A stretch of 21,131 nucleotides of DNA from Leptolyngbya sp. SIO4C1 (lineage in GTDB: Bacteria; Cyanobacteriota; Cyanobacteriia; Phormidesmidales; Phormidesmidaceae). Positions within the stretch are counted from its first letter, which is position 1. Every line of letters begins with the position of its first letter. A program made the position numbers and the translations under genes. Shown here one piece after another: positions 15,068 to 21,131 of this stretch. The notes under the pieces were generated by a model that worked only from the letters and a program-made list of their open reading frames with translations, ran no database searches and was not told the DNA's origin. Location: positions 1 through 21,131 of the forward strand of contig JAAHIA010000029.1 in the NCBI GenBank assembly GCA_010671975.1, given 5' to 3'.

Positions 15068-16735
15068 ATGGGCCAGCATCGCAGGTTTCGACAAACGTTT
15101 CGGCGCATCGTTTTAGCTGTGTTTGCCCTGACGCTAGCCCTGGTCCTAGCCAACTGCGACGGTTCCCCGGATACCAGCGAGACGCCCGCTGAAGGGGCCG
15201 CTGACTCCGCTGCGACCGGCGCGCTGGTCTTTGGCTCAGGCGGTCAGCCGGTCAATCTCACGCCCGGCAACATCACAGACGGCAACTCAATCTACGTGCA
15301 GCGACAGATCTACAACTATCTGCTCGGCACTGCACCCGGCACCACCGACCTAATTCCTGAGCTGGTCACCGACTGGAGCGCGGCTGACGACAGCCTTACC
15401 TGGTCTTTCACGCTGCGCGAGGGCGTCACCTTTCACGACGGCACGCCGCTCGATGCCGAAGCCGTCATCTTCAACATCAACCGCTGGTGGGACCCCGAGT
15501 TTGAATATGGCTATCGCGACGAAGGCAACCTCTACGAAATTTGGACCGATCTGTTTGGCGGCTTCAAGGGCGATGAAAATTCTACCCTCGTCGATGTGCG
15601 CGCCGCCGATCCGCTGACGGTCGAATTTGAGCTCGCCGAGCCCTTTGCAGCCTTCCCTGCCGCCATTTCTTCTGGCTACTTTGGCATTGCCAGCCCCACC
15701 GCCCTGCGTGAAGCCGGCGCTAGCTACGGCACGCCCTCGGGGGTGGCGGTGGGCACCGGCCCCTTTGTGTTTGAATCTTGGCAGAGCGGCGATCGGATCA
15801 CGCTCTCTAAATTTGACAACTACTGGCAAGACGGGCTGCCCGAAGCCGAGCAGCTGGTGATCAGCTTTGTCGAAGATCCGGCGGCGCGGCTGGCGCAGCT
15901 GCGGGCCGGCACGCTCGACTTCACTGTTGACCTGACGCCCGATCAGCTGCCCGAGATTGAGGCCGACCCCAACCTCGAAGCCGTCTTTCGCCCCTCGTTC
16001 AACGTGGGCTACCTAGCGCTCAACCCCAGCTACGAGCCCTTGTCCTCGCCCGAGGTGCGGCAGGCCATTGCCCGGGCCATCAACAAGCCCGCCATCGTCG
16101 AAGCCTTTTGGGGCGACCTGGGCGAAACCAACGCCCACTTTGTGCCACCCTCGCTGTCTGACTACACCAGCGACGAGGTAGAAGACTACGACTACGACGT
16201 TGAGGCCGCTCAGGCTGCGATCGCGCAGGCCGGCTACCCCGACGGCTTTGACCTCGACCTCTGGTATATGCCCGTCAGCCGGCCCTATTTCCCAAACCCC
16301 AAGCCCATTGCCGAAGCCTTTGCCGCCGAGCTTAGCCAGCTGGGCATCAACGTCAACCTGCAGACCAAAGACTGGGGCGCTTATCTGGCTGACCGCAACA
16401 CCCCTCCCGGCTTTCAAGCCTTCATGCTCGGCTGGACCGGCGACTACGGCGACCCCGACAATTTCCTCTACGCCCACTTTGGCCCCGGGGCCACTCAAGA
16501 CCTGGGCGACTATCAAAACCCTGAGCTGTTCGAGCTACTCAACCAGGCCCGCGTCGCCAGCGACTCAGCCGAACGCGAAGCCCTCTACCAGCAGGCCGAC
16601 GTCATTCTCTTTGAAGAGGCGCTGCGCATCCCCATTGTCCACTCTCAGCCATTGCTCGCCCAGCGCACCAGCGTCGAAGGCTGGGAGCCCAGCCCGCTCG
16701 GCTCTGAAATGTTCTTAGCAGTCGAGAAAAGCTAA
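15068..16735 (+). CDS. Extracellular solute-binding protein family 5 (dipeptide/oligopeptide type)
   Basis: A 555-residue secreted receptor for a peptide-class ABC importer. The N-terminus has a basic region (RRFRQTFRR), a hydrophobic core (VLAVFALTLALVLA) and a cysteine at C30 in LANC. That is close to a lipobox, but asparagine at -1 is unusual, so lipid anchoring is likely and not certain. A Ser/Thr/Glu-rich linker precedes the mature domain, with family motifs WTFTLREGVTFHDGTPL-like (here WSFTLREGVTFHDGTPL), AVGTGPFVFESW and PAARLAQLRAGTLDF. The gene ends 8 bases before the permease ATG, so both lie in one operon, divergent from the double ATPase. Codon use is C-rich. The ligand is not predictable. 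Confidence 0.93.
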   Translation: MGQHRRFRQTFRRIVLAVFALTLALVLANCDGSPDTSETPAEGAADSAATGALVFGSGGQPVNLTPGNITDGNSIYVQRQIYNYLLGTAPGTTDLIPELVTDWSAADDSLTWSFTLREGVTFHDGTPLDAEAVIFNINRWWDPEFEYGYRDEGNLYEIWTDLFGGFKGDENSTLVDVRAADPLTVEFELAEPFAAFPAAISSGYFGIASPTALREAGASYGTPSGVAVGTGPFVFESWQSGDRITLSKFDNYWQDGLPEAEQLVISFVEDPAARLAQLRAGTLDFTVDLTPDQLPEIEADPNLEAVFRPSFNVGYLALNPSYEPLSSPEVRQAIARAINKPAIVEAFWGDLGETNAHFVPPSLSDYTSDEVEDYDYDVEAAQAAIAQAGYPDGFDLDLWYMPVSRPYFPNPKPIAEAFAAELSQLGINVNLQTKDWGAYLADRNTPPGFQAFMLGWTGDYGDPDNFLYAHFGPGATQDLGDYQNPELFELLNQARVASDSAEREALYQQADVILFEEALRIPIVHSQPLLAQRTSVEGWEPSPLGSEMFLAVEKS

Positions 16736-16743
16736 CTTCCCCT

Positions 16744-17754
16744 ATGGGCCGCTACCTTCTCCGTCGCTTGCTCCAGCTCATCCCCGTCCTGCTCGGCATC
16801 TCCCTGCTGGTCTTCGCCTTTCTGCACCTGATCCCGGGCGATCCGGCGGTGACACTGCTGGGCGATCGCGCCACCCCCGATCAGGTAGCCGCGCTGCGAG
16901 AGCGGATGGGGCTAAACGAGCCGCTGCCGCTGCAGTATCTCTCATTTTTAGGCAGCCTGCTGCGCTTTGATCTAGGTACCAGCATCTTTACCGGCGTGCC
17001 TATCTGGGAAGAGATTCGTCAGCGCTGGCCGGCCACGTTTGAGCTCTCAGTGGCAGCGATGCTGATTGCCCTGCTGCTGGGCATTCCGGCCGGCGTGATT
17101 GCAGCCGTGCGCAAAAATAGCCTGGTCGACAACCTGACCATGACCGGCTCACTGCTGGGCGTCTCGATGCCGGTCTACTGGCTGGGGCTGCTGCTGGTCT
17201 ATCTCTTTGCTGTGAATCTGCAGTGGCTGCCCCCCAGCGGTCGAATTGGCATTGATATTGGCTATCAGTTTGAGCCGATTACCGGCTTTTTTATCTTGGA
17301 TGCGCTGCTGCAGGGCAACTTTCGCGCCTTGCAAAACATTTTGGCCCACCTAATTTTACCCGCCATTACGCTGAGCACCATTCCCCTCGCTATCCTGGCG
17401 AGAATCACTCGCAGCGCTATGCTCGACGTGCTCTCTCAAGACTATATTCGCACCGCGCGCGCCAAGGGGCTGCTAGAGTTTTGGGTGATTGGCAAACATG
17501 CGCTCAAAAATGCCATGCTGCCCGTGGTCACCATTATTGGTCTAGAATTTGGCACCTTGCTTGGTGGCGCAATTTTGACCGAAACTATTTTCTCTTGGCC
17601 AGGTCTAGGCAAGTGGATCTATGAGGGCATTCTGCAGCGCGACTATCCCGTTGTGCAGGGCGGTGTCGTGTTTGTGGCCTTTGTTTTTGTCTTGATTAAC
17701 CTCATTGTTGATATCTCCTACGCGTTCTTAGACCCAAGGATTCAGTATAAGTAG
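16744..17754 (+). CDS. ABC transporter permease, DppB/OppB type
   Basis: A 336-residue inner-membrane protein with about six helices: N-terminal helix LIPVLLGISLLVFAFLHLIP, the DppB hallmarks PGDPAV and RFDLGTSI, and the cytoplasmic EAA loop DYIRTARAKGLLEFW (from ~233) that docks on the ATPase. The C-terminus DISYAFLDPRIQYK is typical of DppB. It forms half of the translocation channel; DppB-type permeases normally pair with a DppC-type permease, which is not encoded after it. The next 437 bases hold no long gene, so the partner must be elsewhere in the genome or the locus was truncated. Confidence 0.93.
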   Translation: MGRYLLRRLLQLIPVLLGISLLVFAFLHLIPGDPAVTLLGDRATPDQVAALRERMGLNEPLPLQYLSFLGSLLRFDLGTSIFTGVPIWEEIRQRWPATFELSVAAMLIALLLGIPAGVIAAVRKNSLVDNLTMTGSLLGVSMPVYWLGLLLVYLFAVNLQWLPPSGRIGIDIGYQFEPITGFFILDALLQGNFRALQNILAHLILPAITLSTIPLAILARITRSAMLDVLSQDYIRTARAKGLLEFWVIGKHALKNAMLPVVTIIGLEFGTLLGGAILTETIFSWPGLGKWIYEGILQRDYPVVQGGVVFVAFVFVLINLIVDISYAFLDPRIQYK

Positions 17755-17783
17755 AAGAGAGGCAACACTTTCATGAGGGCTGA

Positions 17784-17844
17784 GGGATTTGCTCGAAAAT
17801 GCAATATCCGCAGATTGAGTTTCGACGCCGCTCAACTCTCAGAA
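17784..17844 (+). repeat. 61-bp dispersed element, copy A
   Basis: Ungapped match to 19468-19528 with 53 of 61 positions identical and both copies in the same orientation. The last 37 bases (17808-17844) differ at only three positions. The conserved core contains the short inverted arms GAGTT and AACTC separated by 12 bases. It starts 30 bases after the permease stop. Confidence 0.8.
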
Positions 17845-17970
17845 CTGGCAGGTTGAGCATAGATTGGGTTTGTTACAGCTTCCGCCATTCTGATTGACTA
17901 AGGTATCGTCAGTCTCGTATGCTCAGGCTATGCCGCTCTTGCAGCGGTGTACAGAACTCAATACCTCGGC

Positions 17971-18006
17971 GCTGCTCGCCGGTACTGGCGGTACCAAACG
18001 AGCAGC
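17971..18006. repeat. Two-tier hairpin
   Basis: Outer arms GCTGCTCG (17971-17978) and CGAGCAGC (17999-18006) pair perfectly; inner arms GGTAC (17981-17985) and GTACC (17991-17995) close a five-base loop. There is no T-run, so a standard terminator is not supported. Confidence 0.55.
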
Positions 18007-18118
18007 TCACCCGTTTGACTGATCACGCCAGTCGCACAGGCTAAGCTGATGGTAAGCCTAGCTACGCCGATTGCGCAAAGGTCGCGGTGTAGCTGAGGAT
18101 TGGGTTCTGGTCTCACCA

Positions 18119-18156
18119 GCCCGTTTGCCCCTTGAGTTCGCTCAGGGCAAACGGGC
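18119..18156. repeat. Perfect 38-base hairpin with TTCG loop, upstream of the small ORF
   Basis: GCCCGTTTGCCC (18119-18130) pairs exactly with GGGCAAACGGGC (18145-18156). Inside, TGAG (18133-18136) and CTCA (18141-18144) close a TTCG tetraloop, leaving only two unpaired bases. It ends 36 bases before the small ORF start. It is followed by AAAA on the + strand and has no T-run on either strand, so it reads as a leader or REP-like element and not as an intrinsic terminator. Confidence 0.65.
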
Positions 18157-18191
18157 AAAACCTCGTTACCTCAATTAGGAGATCAGACCCC

Positions 18192-18413
18192 ATGTTTCAA
18201 TCTAACGGCGCTGCGGTGCCGCCGGTTTCGCTCGACGCTGCGCCGCAGTTCGAGACAGTTACGCTGAGCATTACTGGCCCCTTGGCCGGTCTGCGTCAGA
18301 TGGTCAACACGCTGCACAAGCGCGGTTTTGCCGACCCGAACGACTGGAGCCAACCGCAGCCGAAAGGCCATGAGTGGGTGACGGTGCTGATTCGGCGATT
18401 GCGAGTTGGCTAG
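18192..18413 (+). CDS. 73-residue orphan protein of unknown function
   Basis: I do not recognise this protein. ATG 18192 is chosen because AGGAG (18177-18181) lies 10 bases upstream; the longer frame from TTG 18132 would begin inside the strong hairpin. The product has a disordered-looking start (SNGAAVPPVSLDAAPQF), a beta-strand-like TVTLSITG, an amphipathic helix LAGLRQMVNTLHKRGF, then DPNDWSQPQP and a closing strand EWVTVLIRRLRV. That suggests a small beta-alpha-beta domain, basic at the C-terminus. Its stop overlaps the stop of the convergent WYL gene within one CTAG. Position next to a CRISPR regulator makes a defence-linked role conceivable but unproven. Small proteins of this look occur in cyanobacteria as hypothetical proteins, from memory only. 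Confidence 0.65.
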   Translation: MFQSNGAAVPPVSLDAAPQFETVTLSITGPLAGLRQMVNTLHKRGFADPNDWSQPQPKGHEWVTVLIRRLRVG

Positions 18414-19309
18414 GGGCGCTCAATGCGCCTCTCAGAAGCTGACTCCACCATTAGGCCGTAGAGCTTGGCCTCAGCCATGAGCGTCTGCTGATAGCGATCA
18501 GAAATCTCCGAAGGCGACACAATCACACAGTCGGGTGCATAGCGCCTGATCTCGCGAAAAAACCAAAAGGTGCTAGTCACCTGACGAACGACTCGTCGCA
18601 CTTTGGGGATTTCTGGATGCCACTCATTCACAATATCTTTGCTCCGCTTAGTTCGGTAGCCGTAAGCTAGCCCGTTGAGCAGATGCAGTTCAACGTCGAT
18701 ATGCGGCAAGCGCGGTCGCCAGCTTCCCTCGGCAGGCAGAATCACCGCCTCGGCCGGAATGCGATCTAACCGCAGCGTCCAGTTGTGAGACAGCTTCGGC
18801 AGATCCTGGTTGCCCTCAGTTTGATCGCACCAGCAGTCTAAGTATTCGCGGTCTTCGCGGCGCACAATTTTTGCATAGCGAATTGTAAACTCCCAGATGC
18901 GCCCGGCGGCATCCTGATAGGACAATTCAAACGGTCGATGACGCTGGATAAAGCGATCAATGTCTAACCGCCAGGGATGCGCAGGCCGCTCTACAAAAGC
19001 TTCGAGCTCTTGACGCAGCGGCAGCGTGAGCTCGCTACGCTCTAGCAGCAGGGTGGCAATGGCCGTCGCGATTTCCACCTCTCCGATATCCACCAGCCGA
19101 CCACGGGCTCGATTGAGCGCATCAATCCGCTCTGCCGGCCAGTCGTGGTTGACCGCTAACCGCAGTTCGTTACCTGCGATCGCTTTGATCAGCTTAGAAA
19201 TGTTGGGCTTATTGCCCCAAGACTGACCAAAATCATCGGCTAGCTGCTGCAGGTGAGCCTTGTCAGCTGCGCTCAGAGATAGGGTAATCGACTGACCTTT
19301 TCGCGTCAT
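18410..19309 (-). CDS. RHH-WYL transcriptional regulator, CRISPR type I-D associated
   Basis: A 299-residue regulator. Residues ~1-50 look like a ribbon-helix-helix DNA-binding domain: strand SITLSLS, helix AADKAHLQQLADDFGQ, then KPNISKLIKAIAGNEL. Residues ~115-210 carry the WYL fold: FIQRHRPFELSYQDAAGR, the REYLDCWC motif in the W-Y-L position, and WTLRLDRIP. The tail (VRRVVRQVTSTFWFFREIRRYAPDCVIVSP) matches the WCX extension. WYL proteins sense ligands, often nucleic acids or nucleotides, and control defence loci; Sll7009 of Synechocystis, divergent from a type I-D cas cluster, is the closest parallel I know and acts as a repressor of that CRISPR system. This gene is likewise divergent from cas3' with a 231-base gap. 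Autoregulation is suggested by a box 6 bases upstream of its start. Confidence 0.9.
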   Translation of the reverse strand: MTRKGQSITLSLSAADKAHLQQLADDFGQSWGNKPNISKLIKAIAGNELRLAVNHDWPAERIDALNRARGRLVDIGEVEIATAIATLLLERSELTLPLRQELEAFVERPAHPWRLDIDRFIQRHRPFELSYQDAAGRIWEFTIRYAKIVRREDREYLDCWCDQTEGNQDLPKLSHNWTLRLDRIPAEAVILPAEGSWRPRLPHIDVELHLLNGLAYGYRTKRSKDIVNEWHPEIPKVRRVVRQVTSTFWFFREIRRYAPDCVIVSPSEISDRYQQTLMAEAKLYGLMVESASERRIERP

Positions 19310-19314
19310 CTTAG

Positions 19315-19329
19315 AAGTATACGGACACT
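19315..19329. promoter_or_regulatory. Candidate RHH-WYL operator box 1
   Basis: AAGTATACGGACACT matches box 2 at 13 of 15 positions and lies 6 bases upstream of the WYL start codon (minus strand). Position fits negative autoregulation. The link to the WYL protein is inference. Confidence 0.5.
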
Positions 19330-19385
19330 TTCTACTATATCGCCCTTGTCAAATCCTATTTTAGAGTCAAGAATAGGCATATCAG

Positions 19386-19400
19386 AAATACACGGACACT
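19386..19400. promoter_or_regulatory. Candidate RHH-WYL operator box 2
   Basis: AAATACACGGACACT, in the same orientation as box 1 and 71 bp from it, lies 141 bases before the cas3' start. The shared core ACGGACACT occurs, as far as I can see, only at these two places in the window. Ribbon-helix-helix regulators commonly use repeated short boxes. Between the boxes, minus-strand TTGACA and TTGACT elements could belong to the WYL promoter. Confidence 0.5.
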
Positions 19401-19467
19401 GAACAAGCAAGCTTTTCCGCTTCTGAGCCATTCAATTAGACTCCAGGTAGGCCGCAGGCGGCCGTAT

Positions 19468-19528
19468 GGGATTTGCTTGAACATGAAATCCCCGCAGATC
19501 GAGTTTCGACACCGCTCAACTCTCAAAA
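19468..19528 (+). repeat. 61-bp dispersed element, copy B, in the cas3' leader
   Basis: Same orientation as copy A (17784-17844), 53/61 identical without gaps. It ends 12 bases before the cas3' ATG, so it lies in the promoter or leader of the cas operon. It is not a CRISPR array: only one unit is present here with no spacer periodicity. Confidence 0.8.
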
Positions 19529-19540
19529 GCATGCACAGCA

Positions 19541-21131
19541 ATGTACAGCATTGATCTAAACCCTGTTTATTCTTGCCCGGCGGAGACGGTGCCCACCAAT
19601 GTAAAGCTGCCGGCAGGCTGGCAGCTAGCTTGGCATCAAGCGGAAACCCTCAGAGCGCTGCGAGATCCCAAGATTGACGTCGTCTTCAATACTGCCATGA
19701 CCGGAGATGGTAAAAGCCTAGCTGCCTACCTAGAAGTATTGCAGGGGCAGGCGTTTGCCATTGGCCTCTACCCAACCAACGAGCTGGCTCGCGATCAAGA
19801 AACTCAGGTCAATCACTACATAGAAACGTTCAAGCCTGCCAATGCGCCTAGGGTCCGTCGACTCAGCGGAGCGCTGCTGGAAATCTATGCTGAAAATGAA
19901 GGCTTGAGAAAAGGCAGCGCGATCGCTACCCGAGCAGGTCAATCAGAGGTTTTGATTACTAACCCCGATCTTTTTCATTACCTCCATCAGGGTGCCTACT
20001 TGATGAATCAAGATGCGCCCGACAAGCTTTGGAACCGCATTGACAAAGATTTTGACCTGTTTATCTTTGACGAGTTTCACGTCTATGCAGCGCCGCAGAT
20101 AGCCAGCGTCCTGAATACGATGCTGTTAATTCAGGTCACCAATCGGCGCAAAAAATTTCTGTTTCTATCGGCGACCCCAAGCGACGCCCTTTTAAACCGT
20201 CTAGCGCAGGCCGGATTTCGCTGTCGGGTAGTTAATCCGGTGGCTGAGGGCAAATACCACGCTCCTAAAGCTTCTACTGAAGCAGAGGCGCTGGCTCAGC
20301 AAGGGTGGCGACAGGTGGCCCGAGCCATCGAGCTCACTTTTGTGCCGCTAGAACCGACCGCCAAAGCGTCTGAAACTTGGCTAAAAGACAACCTAGCGCA
20401 GATTCTCAAACAGTTTTTAGATCATCCCGGTAGCAAGGGAGCCATCATTCTCAACTCTATTGCCGCTGTCAAACGGCTGACGCCTCTGCTTAGAGAGCAG
20501 TTTGCCCAGCAGGGGCTCACCGTTCGAGAAAATACTGGACTATCGAGTCAGGCGGAGAAGGCGCAGTCTCTCGCTGCCGATCTGGTGATTGGTACCAGCA
20601 CCATCGATGTGGGCGTTGATTTTAAGATCAGCTTCCTGATTTTTGAGTCTGCTGATGCAGGTAACTTCATCCAGCGATTAGGCCGGCTGGGTCGCCATGA
20701 TGGCTACGAGAAAGCCGGACAGCCGATTCGCTTTGACGGCTTTAGGGCCTATGCGCTGGTGCCCAACTTTTTTGTAGAACGCCTGTTTGCTGGGGAGGCA
20801 GCGGTTTTAAGCAATGGCGAGCAGTGCGATCGCATCGACTTCCACAGGCTGATTACTCAGCACTATCGCCAGATCAACGACTTCGAGGGCTACTACAAAC
20901 ACTGGGGCGCAGTTCAGTCACTTTATTTGGCTCAGCAGCTTAGCAAGGCCATGATCAAACAGCAATATGCAGACTCTCTACAGAAGTTCTCAGAAAAAAG
21001 CCAGACGGCTTTCGGTCTTAGCCTCAAAGCGATCGCAGGCAGGGTATATGGCTGGGCCGAAGCGTGGCAGCATCTATCCGGTAAAAAAGGCAACCCTATC
21101 GCGAAAGCTGGTGGCAGCTTGGGCGATAGGG
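19541..21131 (+). CDS. cas3: Type I-D CRISPR-associated helicase Cas3', N-terminal 530 residues (cut by window end)
   Basis: An open frame from ATG 19541 to the window edge with no stop. It encodes the superfamily 2 helicase that unwinds and drives degradation of target DNA after the Cascade-type complex binds. Motifs: Q-like start WHQAETLRALRD; Walker A/I NTAMTGDGKS (50-59); Ia YPTNELARDQ; II DEFH (177-180); III SATPS (210-214); motif V-like TSTIDVGVDFK; VI QRLGRLGRHD (378-387). No HD nuclease domain precedes the helicase. This fits type I-D, where the HD domain resides in Cas10d. By comparison with pSYSA-type loci, cas10d, csc2, csc1, cas6, cas4, cas1 and cas2 would be expected downstream, outside the window. 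No clear ribosome binding site; a nearby ATG at 19531 is out of frame. Confidence 0.92.
   Translation, partial: MYSIDLNPVYSCPAETVPTNVKLPAGWQLAWHQAETLRALRDPKIDVVFNTAMTGDGKSLAAYLEVLQGQAFAIGLYPTNELARDQETQVNHYIETFKPANAPRVRRLSGALLEIYAENEGLRKGSAIATRAGQSEVLITNPDLFHYLHQGAYLMNQDAPDKLWNRIDKDFDLFIFDEFHVYAAPQIASVLNTMLLIQVTNRRKKFLFLSATPSDALLNRLAQAGFRCRVVNPVAEGKYHAPKASTEAEALAQQGWRQVARAIELTFVPLEPTAKASETWLKDNLAQILKQFLDHPGSKGAIILNSIAAVKRLTPLLREQFAQQGLTVRENTGLSSQAEKAQSLAADLVIGTSTIDVGVDFKISFLIFESADAGNFIQRLGRLGRHDGYEKAGQPIRFDGFRAYALVPNFFVERLFAGEAAVLSNGEQCDRIDFHRLITQHYRQINDFEGYYKHWGAVQSLYLAQQLSKAMIKQQYADSLQKFSEKSQTAFGLSLKAIAGRVYGWAEAWQHLSGKKGNPIAKAGGSLGDR

Larger units (their letters stand above)
17755..18191. 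other. 437-base hairpin-rich intergenic region
   Basis: No convincing coding frame is seen between the permease stop and the small ORF. The stretch holds copy A of a 61-bp element (17784-17844), a two-tier hairpin (17971-18006), a smaller stem GACTG/CAGTC (18017-18033) and a very stable perfect hairpin (18119-18156). The density of inverted repeats suggests a structured leader or non-coding RNA, or remnants of mobile DNA; it matches no RNA family I recognise. Confidence 0.5.

Noticed and set aside
18119..18156. Rho-independent terminator
   Set aside because: The stem is strong, but no T-run follows it on either strand.
18132..18191. Upstream TTG start for the small ORF, giving 93 residues
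   Set aside because: The codon lies inside the perfect hairpin, while ATG 18192 has AGGAG at a good distance.
19468..19528. CRISPR repeat or array
   Set aside because: Only two imperfect copies exist, 1.7 kb apart, with no regular repeat-spacer pattern; the length of 61 bp is also too long.
17784..19528. attL/attR of an integrated element
   Set aside because: The two copies differ at 8 of 61 positions, no integrase or tRNA is present, and copy B forms the cas3' leader; kept only as one of several explanations.
19356..19541. Minus-strand 61-residue frame in the WYL/cas3' intergenic region
   Set aside because: It covers the 61-bp repeat and an operator box, has no ribosome binding site and no protein-like pattern.

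Overview
The window looks chromosomal and cyanobacterial. The HIP1 octamer GCGATCGC recurs throughout it (for example at 158, 8653, 10131 and 19919). The gene set also fits: a KaiC-like double ATPase with satellite receivers, an MgtC/SapB protein, a PacL-like P-type ATPase, and a type I-D CRISPR helicase with a divergent WYL regulator, the layout I recall from the Synechocystis plasmid pSYSA. I cannot name the species. No tRNA, rRNA, CRISPR array or transposase was seen.

Layout. 1-314: the 3' end of an unidentified membrane-anchored protein, apparently frameshifted. 315-1952: a GH13 amylase-type glycosidase. 2025-2388: a frameshifted receiver-domain fragment. 2533-6974: a signalling block made of a KaiC-like ATPase and a tightly linked histidine kinase (+), facing a pseudo-receiver, a Crp/Fnr-type regulator and another pseudo-receiver (-). 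In this block the kinase's N-terminal receiver and both small receivers lack the phospho-acceptor aspartate, so the block seems built on non-phosphorylatable receivers. 7179-12340: mgtC (-) diverges from a three-gene run (+) of P2A-type cation ATPase, ApgM-type phosphoglycerate mutase and a conserved protein with a tentative CYTH-like look. The divergent region is rich in inverted repeats.

12474-13055: a helix-turn-helix protein with two tandem zinc-ribbon modules of the kind found in phage and homing-endonuclease-associated proteins. 13072-17754: a peptide-type ABC importer, with a double ATPase on the minus strand diverging from a solute-binding protein and one DppB-type permease. The usual second permease (DppC) is absent here.

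17755-21131: the accessory end. A hairpin-rich 437-base gap is followed by a 73-residue orphan ORF, a ribbon-helix-helix/WYL regulator (-), and the start of a divergent type I-D cas3' cut by the window edge. Two patterns here are not explained by genes. One is a 61-bp element present twice (53/61 identical), once after the permease and once ending 12 bp before cas3'. The other is a pair of 15-bp boxes (13/15 identical) in the WYL/cas3' intergenic region that make good candidate operators. I consider this end, together with the degenerate-receiver KaiC-like block, the most interesting part.
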